DNA of 58,313 nucleotides, taken from NCBI GenBank assembly GCA_045603745.1, contig JAZUMQ010000016.1, positions 1 to 58,313 of the forward strand. The letters run 5' to 3'. This document shows, in pieces, positions 1 to 7,988 of this stretch. Under the pieces are notes generated by a model that had not been told where the DNA came from, ran no database searches, and saw nothing but the letters and a program-made list of their open reading frames with translations. The stretch is from RGIG995 sp045603745. GTDB lineage: Bacteria > Bacillota > Clostridia > Oscillospirales > UBA644. The stretch's first letter is position 1. Every line of letters starts with the position of its first letter. The position numbers were made by a program, and so were the translations under genes.

Positions 1-1
1 A

Positions 2-100
2 CTGAACAGATACATTCATTACTATAATCACGACCGGATTTCCTTGAGACTAAAAGGAATGAGTCCGGTACAGTACCGGACTCATTCAACAGCAATCTAA
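2..100 (+). CDS. IS3-family transposase (OrfB), C-terminal fragment
   Basis: Reading from base 2 gives 32 residues and a TAA stop at 98-100. The fragment contains YIHYYNHDRI followed by LKGMSPVQYR, which is the usual C-terminal end of the integrase catalytic domain (rve) in IS3-family OrfB proteins. These enzymes cut and join the IS ends through a DDE active site, which lies upstream of the window. It is partial only because the window starts here; nothing in the visible part is broken. Confidence 0.85.
   Translation: MNRYIHYYNHDRISLRLKGMSPVQYRTHSTAI
57..87 (-). terminator. Perfect 14-bp palindrome inside the transposase 3' end; possible leftward terminator
   Basis: Bases 57-70 and 74-87 are perfect complements around a 3-base loop. 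Read leftward, the stem is followed by CTTTTAG, a short T-run, so it could end the long leftward operon that finishes with rluD. Read rightward there is no T-run and the stem is coding sequence. Terminator function is an inference from shape and position. Confidence 0.45.
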
Positions 101-113
101 CTTGATATAATTT

Positions 114-138
114 TGTCTAAACTTTGGGGGTCACTTCA
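114..138 (+). repeat. Right terminal inverted repeat of the IS3-family element
   Basis: A 25-base sequence begins TGTCTAAACTTT and ends TTCA, 13 bases after the transposase stop. Ends of the form TG...CA, with a run of G before TCA, are typical right ends of IS150-group elements. The matching left repeat is outside the window. Confidence 0.75.
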
Positions 139-154
139 AAACAGGAAGTGCAGT

Positions 155-1090
155 TTAATTTTGCTTTAATTTTGTTAATAGCTTTGAAAAATACGCTGGT
201 AATTGAGAGTCAAATTCCAGATATTCTCCATGAATCGGATGAATGAAACCGATTTTTTTTGCGTGCAAACATTGACCAGATAGGCCAAAACGTTCTGAAT
301 TTTTTGGAGCATATACCGGATCGCCAACAATCGCGTGACCTCTTGAAGACATGTGAACCCTGATCTGATGGGTTCGACCTGTTTCTAATCGAAATCGGAC
401 GTGAGAATATCCTTGTAATTCTTCAATTACTTGGTAATGAGTAACGGCGTTTTTTGAATTAAGAGGAGTAATTGCCATCTTTTTTCGATCTTTGGGGTCC
501 CGTCCAACGGGTGCGTTAATTACTCCGGACGGTTCTTTTAGTCGTCCGATTACAATCGCTTCATATTCTCTTAAAAAAGAGTGTTCCTTGATTTGTTCCG
601 CAAGGCCTAAGTGTGCATCATTTGTTTTAGCCACAATTAACAACCCGGAAGTATCTTTATCGATTCTATGAACAATTCCGGGGCGTAAAACACCGTTGAT
701 TCCGGATAATTCTCCTTGACAATGAAACAGAAGTGCATTGACTAACGTTCCGTCCGAATTTCCGGCGGCAGGGTGCACCACCATTCCTTGGGGTTTATTG
801 ACAACTAAAAGGTCGTTGTCTTCATATATAATTTCTAACGGAATATCTTGGGGAAACGCATCCAAAGGTTTCGGGTCAGGTAGTTGAACGACGATCACGT
901 CTCCCCCTTTAACCTTTACGCTTTTTTCCGCAATTTTTCCGTTCAAAACTACATTTCCTTGTTCCAGCAGAACGGAAACAGCCGAGCGAGAAAAAATCTG
1001 CTCGGCAGTATTGTTAAGTTCGATGGAAAGATATTTGTCAATCCGTTCCGGAGTAATAACAGGAGGGACGGATAGAATATGTTCGGTCAT
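155..1090 (-). CDS. rluD: RluD-family 23S rRNA pseudouridine synthase
   Basis: A 311-residue RluA/RluD-type pseudouridine synthase that isomerises uridines in large-subunit rRNA. The N-terminal part (about 15-70) looks like an S4 RNA-binding domain (SVLLEQGNVVLNGK), and the catalytic domain runs from about 85. The signature HRIDKDTSGL places the catalytic aspartate at D144. Its start codon overlaps the lspA stop by one base (TAATG), so the two are translationally coupled, an order common in Firmicutes. It is the last gene of the leftward run, and an IS3 element sits 17 bases beyond its stop, so its native terminator has probably been displaced. Which uridines it modifies cannot be read from sequence; RluD is the closest general label. 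Confidence 0.9.
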   Translation of the reverse strand: MTEHILSVPPVITPERIDKYLSIELNNTAEQIFSRSAVSVLLEQGNVVLNGKIAEKSVKVKGGDVIVVQLPDPKPLDAFPQDIPLEIIYEDNDLLVVNKPQGMVVHPAAGNSDGTLVNALLFHCQGELSGINGVLRPGIVHRIDKDTSGLLIVAKTNDAHLGLAEQIKEHSFLREYEAIVIGRLKEPSGVINAPVGRDPKDRKKMAITPLNSKNAVTHYQVIEELQGYSHVRFRLETGRTHQIRVHMSSRGHAIVGDPVYAPKNSERFGLSGQCLHAKKIGFIHPIHGEYLEFDSQLPAYFSKLLTKLKQN

Positions 1091-1569
1091 TAATCAAGAA
1101 TTTCTCCTTTGGAAAAAAGAAACAGTACGATAAATAAAATGCATCCGCAACAGACAAAAATGTCTGCAACATTAAAAACTGCAAAATCGATGAGATAGAA
1201 ATCAAACATATCTATTACAAAACCACGAAATATACGGTCGATCAGATTGCCGATTCCACCTGAAACAACCCAGACTAAGGAAATGCGGGCAGTTGCAGAA
1301 CGGATTGTGCCACGAATAAGCAAGATTATAATCAGAGAGCAAAGCAATACGGTTAAAAGAATAAAAAACCACGTCTGACCTGCGAGGATACTGAAAGCGG
1401 CACCGGTGTTTTCGCAATATTGCAAGCGAAAAACACCGGGCAACAATTCAAAGGTTGTAATGGGGCGCAGATCACGATAAGCAAGAGCTTTTACGAGTTG
1501 ATCCAGACCTACAATTGACGTGAAAATCAACAAATAACCGAACCACTCTGCAGTGGCGGAACGTTTCAT
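1090..1569 (-). CDS. lspA: Lipoprotein signal peptidase (signal peptidase II)
   Basis: A 159-residue integral membrane aspartyl protease that removes signal peptides from lipidated prolipoproteins at the cell membrane. Four hydrophobic segments are visible (about 10-28, 62-86, 97-108 and 131-153). The two catalytic motifs are GNLIDR, with N108 and D111, and FNVAD, with N133, A135 and D136, matching the family's paired aspartates. Length is normal. It lies five bases downstream of divIVA and overlaps rluD by one base, so it belongs to the same transcript. Confidence 0.95.
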   Translation of the reverse strand: MKRSATAEWFGYLLIFTSIVGLDQLVKALAYRDLRPITTFELLPGVFRLQYCENTGAAFSILAGQTWFFILLTVLLCSLIIILLIRGTIRSATARISLVWVVSGGIGNLIDRIFRGFVIDMFDFYLIDFAVFNVADIFVCCGCILFIVLFLFSKGEILD

Positions 1570-1574
1570 TTTAA

Positions 1575-2375
1575 TTAGTCTTCGTCGTCATCGAAGAAGT
1601 CGTCATCGTCGTCGTCATCTTCATCGCGGAAAAAGAGTTTCATCTTCTTTTTGGGTTCTTTCTTTTTCTTTGTATCAACGTCGTCAAAGAGATCTTCCAA
1701 TCCTTTAGCGGTACGTTTTTCAGATGTGCGTTTGGAAGATTTTTCAAAAAGATCTTCATCATAATCGGCTTCATCTACAGTATTTTCTGCATCTTCATCA
1801 AAAGAAACCGCAGTGACAACTTCAGTCTCTTCTACAGGAGCAACGCCGTCATTAAAAGATTGATTCAAAATATCCAGAGTTTCCGAACCGATTTTAATGT
1901 CTTCAAATTCCATGTTGGGGATTTCTTCAATCATTTTGATATGAGCAGAATAGGTATCCAGCAGGGAGTTTTTGAAGGCTTCAATTTCGCCGGTAATCTT
2001 CTGGGTGATAGCGTTTTGACGATTTGCCTCATACTGTGCGGTTTCGATAAGTTTTTTTGCATAATCTTCCGCATCGTCAACCAAGCGCTGCGCTTTTTTG
2101 CGGGCTTCAATCATAGCTTCCGAAGGTTCTTCGGGCGTAACGACAGGAGTGATGACCGGTTCGGGAGCAACTTCTTCCGCAGCGGGGATTTTTGCCACTT
2201 CGTTCAATTTTTCGGTTAAAAGATTGACCTTATTTTTCAGAGCATTACGTTCTTCTAAAAGACGAGTATAATCAACGAGAATCTCATCAAGAAATTGGTC
2301 GACTTCATCTCCCCTGTACCCGCCGCCTTTGGTTGTGGTAAATTCTTTGGTTTCGATTTCTTTTGGTGTAATCAT
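1575..2375 (-). CDS. divIVA: DivIVA domain protein (polar/septal growth organiser)
   Basis: A 266-residue DivIVA-family protein. These coiled-coil proteins bind curved membrane at septa and poles and recruit division or growth factors. The N-terminal membrane-targeting motif is clear (TTTKGGGYRGDEVDQFLDE, residues about 13-31), followed by coiled coil to about 60 and again at about 85-150. The C-terminus is unusual: a lysine-rich stretch (KKKKEPKKKMK) and then an almost pure Asp/Glu tail over the last 15 residues. The start is supported by an AAGGAG ribosome site. Placement next to sepF and lspA is the classic Firmicute division cluster. Confidence 0.9.
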   Translation of the reverse strand: MITPKEIETKEFTTTKGGGYRGDEVDQFLDEILVDYTRLLEERNALKNKVNLLTEKLNEVAKIPAAEEVAPEPVITPVVTPEEPSEAMIEARKKAQRLVDDAEDYAKKLIETAQYEANRQNAITQKITGEIEAFKNSLLDTYSAHIKMIEEIPNMEFEDIKIGSETLDILNQSFNDGVAPVEETEVVTAVSFDEDAENTVDEADYDEDLFEKSSKRTSEKRTAKGLEDLFDDVDTKKKKEPKKKMKLFFRDEDDDDDDDFFDDDED

Positions 2376-2408
2376 ATCAATTTCTCCTTATATAAAACAA
2401 TTTTTCTT

Positions 2409-2798
2409 TTAAAATTTAAGTTCGGGATCAAGACTTGCGGCGATGTCACCGGAAACCTCAATTCCGCCGGGAGTAATTAAAAATGTGTTTGTTGCAATTT
2501 TTTTTGTGTTGCCTTGCATTGCATAAGCAACTCCGCTGAGGAAATCAATAAAATGACGAGCATCTTTTGCGATCAATTCCAAATTCAGAATCACAGACTC
2601 ATGGTTGAGCAGATGATCGGCAATGGTCAACAACTGATCGTTTGACGGATCATTGGGGCGAAACAGTACAAATTGTTTTTTCGCCTTTCCGGGAACGGCA
2701 GATGCAGGCGTTTCTCTTTTTTCAGATAAAGCGACTTCATCTTCCAATTCCAATTCTTCCTCTTCTTCTCTCGGAGCAAAACGGTCAAACAGTCCCAT
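2409..2798 (-). CDS. sepF: Cell division protein SepF
   Basis: A 129-residue SepF protein, which tethers FtsZ to the membrane and organises the septum. It has the short amphipathic N-terminal helix (MGLFDRFA) that binds membrane, an acidic linker (about 11-40) and the C-terminal SepF/DUF552 fold (about 43-120, with VLFRPNDPSNDQLL and FLSGVAYAMQG). Size and layout are ordinary. It sits between yggS and divIVA with gaps of 22 and 33 bases, the conserved yggS-sepF-divIVA order. Confidence 0.95.
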   Translation of the reverse strand: MGLFDRFAPREEEEELELEDEVALSEKRETPASAVPGKAKKQFVLFRPNDPSNDQLLTIADHLLNHESVILNLELIAKDARHFIDFLSGVAYAMQGNTKKIATNTFLITPGGIEVSGDIAASLDPELKF

Positions 2799-2820
2799 AA
2801 CATATATCCTTTCTCTGTTT

Positions 2821-3474
2821 TTATAGGTATAATGCGGTTCCGACTCGAATCATATTTGAGCCGTAACGGACAGCGGTTGCGTAATCGTTGCTCATTCCCA
2901 TGGACAAGATGTCCATAGTTATATTATACGGCTTATTTTCCGAATAATTTCGATATAAATCGTACATTTTGCTATAATATTCATCTTTTGTTTCGATTGG
3001 CATAATGGCCATCAATCCACGGATACGAAGATTTTGTAATGCTGAAATGTCTCGAAGAAGTGTATCCAAATTTTCCTCATGAACGCCAAATTTTTGTGGT
3101 TCTTTCGCTATATTTACCTGAATAAGAATATCAGTTACTTTGCCCGCGAGACCGGAACAACGGTTAATTTCTTCCGCTAAATGTAGGGAATCTACAGAAT
3201 GAATTAAATCAGCACAAGAAATCGCCTTTTTAACTTTGTTAGTTTGTAAATGACCTATCAGATGGCGCGTTCCTGACATAAGGGGAGCACGTTCTATCAA
3301 AGCAGAAACGCGGTTTTCAGCAAAATCCCGAACTCCAAGACTTGCAAGTTCCGGGATAACGTCTGTAGGTTGATTTTTGGTAACTGCAACGATTGTGACA
3401 GATTGTCCGATTCCATTCTCGGAAACAATACGAGAAACTTCTTCTTGAATCCGTAGGTAATTATCCCGAATCAT
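2821..3474 (-). CDS. YggS-family pyridoxal-phosphate homeostasis protein
   Basis: A 217-residue single-domain PLP-binding protein of the YggS/YlmE/PROSC family, with an alanine-racemase-like barrel but no known racemase activity; it buffers PLP and affects amino-acid and keto-acid balance. The PLP lysine is K33 in the motif VAVTKNQP, and the FAENRV and IGHLQTNK motifs are present. The start overlaps the end of the upstream HlyD-like gene (TGATG). Its place beside sepF is widely conserved. Confidence 0.92.
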   Translation of the reverse strand: MIRDNYLRIQEEVSRIVSENGIGQSVTIVAVTKNQPTDVIPELASLGVRDFAENRVSALIERAPLMSGTRHLIGHLQTNKVKKAISCADLIHSVDSLHLAEEINRCSGLAGKVTDILIQVNIAKEPQKFGVHEENLDTLLRDISALQNLRIRGLMAIMPIETKDEYYSKMYDLYRNYSENKPYNITMDILSMGMSNDYATAVRYGSNMIRVGTALYL

Positions 3475-4715
3475 CAGTTGATATTTACTACCTTTCCGTC
3501 ATAAACTTCTTTTCCGCCAATTACAACGGAATCGTTGAGAATCAGCGTTCTTGAAGGGGAGTTCGTATTCGGAGTTACCACCGCAAAATCACGGTTTTCA
3601 TCTCGGTAAAGCACGGTTAGCGGTTTGAATACCAATTTTGCGCCGGAAAGAACATAAACACCGGTCTCTCCTTCAAATACGCGTATAGCGTCTTTATCGA
3701 CTTTGTAGCCGGTATAAGAACGCAGAATAATTTGTGCGTTGCAAATCCGAAGGGAATAAAGTGCCTCGTTAAAAAAAGGACACTCAAAAACAACGGCGAC
3801 TTCACCGTCAGATTGATCGGAAACATGGTTGACAGTCATTGTTACGGTTTGTGTTCCGTATGCAACGGTATCGAATCGCAACGTCCACGTTGAATCTTTT
3901 TTAAATCGTTCTGCTTGGTCCGATGGAACGGTGCAGAGATAGGTCCAATAAGAAAAATGCTGCAATTTCCCAATGTAATCCGAAGGTCTCGATTGCGGAG
4001 ATTGTGCCAGAAGTGAATGAACCGTATTTGGATCACATATTGAATATTTGGAGGATTTCAACGATTCGTACCCATCAAATTGAGAGGAAAAATATCCCGC
4101 TTGAGAGGCATTAACCACAGTTTGTTGTGCTGTGTTTCCAGTCAAGAGAGTGGAGCGAGTGGATTCGCAATTTGATAGAATTTGTTGATAATAAGACTTG
4201 TCCCCTGTTACTTTAATATCGCGTTTTATGAAGTAGGAAGACACCTGTGTAGAGGCACGGAGAATGTCTGACAAATCTTGACTTCGAGACACGGAATGGT
4301 ACTGTTCTATCGAATCTTTTGTTTTTGCATCTAAGGTCTTAAGATCATATTGGGTTGTTGAAGATACGCATTCCTTCAACAGTGCAATTTGACGATCAAT
4401 GGTTTCTACCGCAAGACGATCTGTCGCTGCGGTTTTGGATACACTGTAAGTTGCAACCATATCTCCGATAGATACCCGATCCCCATCGGAAACTTTATAA
4501 TCAATGGAGGCAGGCGTTCTGTTTACGGAAATTAAAACTTCATCTCGAAGTGCTATCCCGGTAACGTTTAGTACATCATCGTAAACGATGGATAGCGCCG
4601 GAGCTACAGTAATCTCTTCGGAGGAAAAAATCGAAGGAACAATGCTTGCCGCAAGGTACACAAAAACAACGGCAACCATAATCCAAAAGAAAATGATACT
4701 GACTTTACTTTTCAT
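3474..4715 (-). CDS. HlyD-like membrane-anchored protein of unknown function
   Basis: About 413 residues with one N-terminal membrane helix (about 6-28) and a large extracytoplasmic part. Residues about 70-90 (VSDGDRVSIGDMVATY) resemble the lipoyl-like hairpin of HlyD/biotinyl-lipoyl domains, followed by a helical coiled segment to about 190. No lipobox is visible. Similar HlyD-like proteins are often found beside yggS-sepF in Clostridia, but no ABC transporter is adjacent, so an efflux-adaptor role is not supported by context. The gene directly follows hfq: a TTG at 4721 overlaps the hfq stop, while the ATG at 4715, two bases past the stop, is chosen here. Neither has a clear ribosome site, so coupling to hfq is likely. 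Confidence 0.7.
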   Translation of the reverse strand: MKSKVSIIFFWIMVAVVFVYLAASIVPSIFSSEEITVAPALSIVYDDVLNVTGIALRDEVLISVNRTPASIDYKVSDGDRVSIGDMVATYSVSKTAATDRLAVETIDRQIALLKECVSSTTQYDLKTLDAKTKDSIEQYHSVSRSQDLSDILRASTQVSSYFIKRDIKVTGDKSYYQQILSNCESTRSTLLTGNTAQQTVVNASQAGYFSSQFDGYESLKSSKYSICDPNTVHSLLAQSPQSRPSDYIGKLQHFSYWTYLCTVPSDQAERFKKDSTWTLRFDTVAYGTQTVTMTVNHVSDQSDGEVAVVFECPFFNEALYSLRICNAQIILRSYTGYKVDKDAIRVFEGETGVYVLSGAKLVFKPLTVLYRDENRDFAVVTPNTNSPSRTLILNDSVVIGGKEVYDGKVVNIN

Positions 4716-4717
4716 AA

Positions 4718-4945
4718 TCAAATGGGAGAAATGGTGGAAATTGCATGCTTATAAATCATGCTTTCTTTTCCGTCCGATTCCAGCAAAATCACGAAGTTAT
4801 CAAAGCTTTTTACAATTCCGCGCATCTGAAAACCACTGATCAGATACACGATAATAGGAGAGCGATTTTTTCGTGCATTATTCAGAAATTGTTCTTGGAT
4901 ATTTGTATGATTAATGCGTTCTGAAGTTTTCAGTTCTTCCGTCAT
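4718..4945 (-). CDS. hfq: RNA chaperone Hfq
   Basis: A 75-residue Sm-like protein that forms hexameric rings and binds A-rich and U-rich RNA. The Sm1 region (NIQEQFLNNARK through GFQMRGIVKSFDNFVILL) and the Sm2 motif (YKHAISTI) are intact. The residues before YKHA read KESMI rather than the common KQQLV/I, a mild variation. It follows miaA by 86 bases, giving the order mutL-miaA-hfq that is also found in enterobacteria. The ribosome site is GCGAGGTAG. Confidence 0.95.
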   Translation of the reverse strand: MTEELKTSERINHTNIQEQFLNNARKNRSPIIVYLISGFQMRGIVKSFDNFVILLESDGKESMIYKHAISTISPI

Positions 4946-5031
4946 AAGTAGCTACCTCGCCGATGTATGATGTTTGTTGTTGTAAGTAAGTTTTTAAGGA
5001 AAAATTTTCAAAAATATGACGATAAGTTCTC

Positions 5032-5982
5032 TTATAATTTATTATACCACACTTCTATGTATTTGGCTATACGTTCTGTACAAGAGTTCAAAATATTGTC
5101 AAAATTCAGGCTGTCAACGCAGAACCATTGAATCCTATATTCTCTCCGAAACCACGTCAACTGTCTTTTTGCATAATTACGGCTTTCCTTTTTGATTCGT
5201 GCAACGGTATCCTCCAATGAGGTCTCCCCTGCAAAATACTCCTCAAATTGACGGTAGCCGATTGCTTGCCGTGCCGTTTTTGAACAATTAATTTTTCGTA
5301 GGGAATCTACCTCTTCCAACAGCCCGGATTTCATCATCTGTTCTACGCGATGATCAATTCTGTTGTACAAAAAAGAGCGATCTTCAGCAGTGAGCCCAAA
5401 ACAAAGAAATTCATAGGGGCTTTCCATTTCCATTGCTAGGCGATTTTGTTCTGTTTGAGTTATCCCTGTATTGTGATAAACTTCTAATCCCCGAAGAATT
5501 CGTTTCTTATCTTTTGGAAAGAGACGAGCGGCTAGTTTTGGATCAATTTTTGCAAGACGGGAAAGCATCTCTTCTCCCCCAAGCTTTTCATAATCGGATT
5601 CTAAGGCAGTGCGGTACTCTTCGTCCACCGGTTCTTCGGGAAGCGTAAGATTTTGCAAGAAAGAAGAAACGTAAAGTCCGGTTCCTCCAACGATAATCGG
5701 TAGTTTGTTGCGGGAAATAATATCCTCAACGCACTGATTGGCATCTTCTAAATATTGCTTTAAGGTGTATTCTTCCGTGGGTTCTATAAAATCCATTAAA
5801 TGATGGGGAATTCCGCATTTTTCTGTTTCTGTAGGTTTTGCGGTTCCAATATCCATATGGCGATAGATTTGCATTGAATCCGCCGAAACGATTTCTCCGT
5901 CAAACTTTTTTGCAAGTTCTATGGAAAGTTTCGTTTTTCCCGATGCGGTAGGTCCGACAATAACGACAACAAGGGGTTTCAT
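5032..5982 (-). CDS. miaA: tRNA dimethylallyltransferase MiaA
   Basis: A 316-residue enzyme that transfers dimethylallyl from DMAPP to N6 of A37 in tRNAs reading UNN codons. The P-loop GPTASGKT (10-17) and the motif DSMQIYRHMDIGTAKP are present, with GGTGLY further on and the C-terminal KRQLTWFR region. Length is normal. miaB, which adds the methylthio group to the same base, begins the same gene run, so both steps of ms2i6A37 synthesis may share a transcript. Eight bases separate it from mutL upstream. Confidence 0.95.
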   Translation of the reverse strand: MKPLVVVIVGPTASGKTKLSIELAKKFDGEIVSADSMQIYRHMDIGTAKPTETEKCGIPHHLMDFIEPTEEYTLKQYLEDANQCVEDIISRNKLPIIVGGTGLYVSSFLQNLTLPEEPVDEEYRTALESDYEKLGGEEMLSRLAKIDPKLAARLFPKDKKRILRGLEVYHNTGITQTEQNRLAMEMESPYEFLCFGLTAEDRSFLYNRIDHRVEQMMKSGLLEEVDSLRKINCSKTARQAIGYRQFEEYFAGETSLEDTVARIKKESRNYAKRQLTWFRREYRIQWFCVDSLNFDNILNSCTERIAKYIEVWYNKL

Positions 5983-5990
5983 AAGTCAAC

Positions 5991-7961
5991 TCATTTCAAT
6001 CGTTTAAATTGTTTTTCAATGGACTTTTTCGTCAAAGAAAAGACGATAGGACGTCCGTGGGGACAGTATTGCAGTTCCTTTTCTCTGCGGAAATACTCCG
6101 CAACCAGTCCTTCCAACTCCGGGCGTGTGGTTTTGCTTCCGGAACGTATAGACGCTTTACAGGCTAAATCATAGTAGAAGCGATCCAGCATGGAATCATC
6201 TCGCCCGATTTGTAGCGAATCTGCAAATTGTTGCAACAGCGGTTCTGCTTGTTCTGGATTGATCAATGCAGGGATTTCCCGAATCAAAAGATCGTCGCCA
6301 AAGGATTCTAAAATAAATCCAAAACGGGAGAGAAAATCCGCATTTTCCGATAAAATCCGATTTTCGTCAATTCCAATGTTCAGAACGATGGGGTGCAAGA
6401 GGGTTTGAGCAGGAACATCACTTTTCCGAAGACGTTCAAAATTCATGCGTTCGTGTAATGCGTGTTTATCGATGAACAGAATATCCTCGTCTTTTTCTAC
6501 CAAAATGTAGCAGTCAAAACTTTCTCCGATGATACGGAATGTTTGTTCCGTTTTAAATAATACCGGCTCTTCTTTTGACGTAGACGTGATGGAAGAAATG
6601 GTTTCTGCTTTCGGAATATCTTTTGAAATATCAGTTTTTTCAGTTTTCGGAGTAACAGTGATAACGGGTGTGGATTGTTTTTGATTTGCAATGGTTATAT
6701 GAGGGGCAACGTCTCTCATAACTGGCTGCTGTACCGGTTCTTTCAAAACAGGAGGCGTGATGGTCCACCCCGATTTTTCTGTGGTAATAACCGTTGTGGA
6801 TTTTATTGTTTCCTTCTTCGCCTCCGGAATTAGATTGGCTTTCAGTTCTTTTTTTGGTTCGATTTTAATCGGTTCCGGTGCTTTTTGGTATGGGGTGGGT
6901 TTTATCAGAGATGAAGTTGGATTTGGACTTGCCGGACGTGTTGGTTCCGCCATTTTGATTTCTACGATTCCGGTGTCGGAATTTAAGGCGTTTTCCGCAG
7001 CTTTACGTACTGCATAGGAGACGGCGTTTTCGTCGGCAAATTTCACTTCCAGTTTGCTGGGGTGAACATTTACGTCTACCTGGGAAGCGGGGACGGTAAT
7101 GAATAACACGCAAACCGGAACGCGTCCGATCAACATTTTATTGTGGTATGCATTTTCCAACCCGGACATAAGTATGGGGGAACGGACGTAGCGACCATTC
7201 AAGAAGAAAATCTGTCGGTTTCGGTTTGCTTTGGAATATACCGGTTTTCCTACAAGCCCGTGTACGTGAATGTCTCCGGTGGTCAGATCCGCCGGGAGTG
7301 ACATTTCAGCAAATTCTTTGCCGAAAACGGAAAATACGGTTTGTATCAAATCTCCGTTCCCGGGGGTGTGAATTCGTTCCACACCGTTTGCTGTAAAGCG
7401 GAAGGATATTTGGGGGTGAGATAACGCTAATCGTTCCATGACCGATTGAACGGCACCCGCTTCTGCAGGTTCGGATTTCATGAATTTTAGGCGTGCGGGG
7501 GTGTTGAAAAACAGATCTTGTACCGTAAAGCAGGAGCCGTCCGGACAACCGCATTCTTCTTCGGAAATGATTTCCCCTTCCGATACCTCAAAACGCGTTC
7601 CCACCGTCTTTCCAGCTTCTTTCGTGGTCAAAGTTACCTTTGAAACTGCGGAAATAGCGGCTAATGCTTCTCCGCGGAAGCCCAAGGTTGAGATTTGATT
7701 CAAATCGTCCTCTGTGGAAATTTTGCTTGTGGCATGCTTCAAAAATGCTCTGCGGGCATTCTCCGGGGACATTCCGCAACCATCGTCTGTGATTCGGATC
7801 GTTCCCAGACCACCTCGACGAATCTCCACTGCGATATGTTTTGCTCCTGCGTCAATGGCGTTTTCGACCATTTCTTTGACTGCAGAAGCAGGACGATCAA
7901 CCACTTCTCCGGCGGCGATCAGATTGATGATCGAGGAATCGAGAAGTCGGATTTCCGGCAT
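5991..7961 (-). CDS. mutL: DNA mismatch repair protein MutL (endonuclease type)
   Basis: A 656-residue MutL. The N-terminal GHL ATPase shows ENAIDAGA (33-40), DDGCGM (59-64) and the HATSKI motif, followed by a long low-complexity Pro/Lys/Thr linker (about 340-470). The C-terminal domain has the endonuclease metal motif as DKHALHER at 498-505, with ACKASIRSG at about 600 and CPHGRP at about 633. This points to a nicking MutL, as in organisms that lack MutH. It follows mutS by 27 bases. Confidence 0.95.
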   Translation of the reverse strand: MPEIRLLDSSIINLIAAGEVVDRPASAVKEMVENAIDAGAKHIAVEIRRGGLGTIRITDDGCGMSPENARRAFLKHATSKISTEDDLNQISTLGFRGEALAAISAVSKVTLTTKEAGKTVGTRFEVSEGEIISEEECGCPDGSCFTVQDLFFNTPARLKFMKSEPAEAGAVQSVMERLALSHPQISFRFTANGVERIHTPGNGDLIQTVFSVFGKEFAEMSLPADLTTGDIHVHGLVGKPVYSKANRNRQIFFLNGRYVRSPILMSGLENAYHNKMLIGRVPVCVLFITVPASQVDVNVHPSKLEVKFADENAVSYAVRKAAENALNSDTGIVEIKMAEPTRPASPNPTSSLIKPTPYQKAPEPIKIEPKKELKANLIPEAKKETIKSTTVITTEKSGWTITPPVLKEPVQQPVMRDVAPHITIANQKQSTPVITVTPKTEKTDISKDIPKAETISSITSTSKEEPVLFKTEQTFRIIGESFDCYILVEKDEDILFIDKHALHERMNFERLRKSDVPAQTLLHPIVLNIGIDENRILSENADFLSRFGFILESFGDDLLIREIPALINPEQAEPLLQQFADSLQIGRDDSMLDRFYYDLACKASIRSGSKTTRPELEGLVAEYFRREKELQYCPHGRPIVFSLTKKSIEKQFKRLK

Positions 7962-7988
7962 AAGATCGTTTCCTTTCTTCTGAATAAA

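Larger units (their letters stand above)
1..138 (+). mobile_element. 3' end of an IS3-family (IS150-group-like) insertion sequence, cut by the window edge
   Basis: The first 100 bases encode the C-terminus of an IS3-type DDE transposase. They are followed by a 25-base terminal sequence at 114-138 that starts TGTCTAAACTTTGGGGGTCA and ends CA, as expected for the right inverted repeat of this family. Its complement starts TGAAGTGACCCCCAAAG, a form familiar from Firmicute IS3 elements. The left end is outside the window, so the target duplication cannot be confirmed; AAA at 139-141 could be one side of a 3-bp duplication. The element ends 17 bases before the rluD stop codon. Confidence 0.85.

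Noticed and set aside
4946..5060. Internal promoter between miaA and hfq
   Set aside because: A TATAAT-like box exists in the miaA end, but no -35 box stands at a usable distance.
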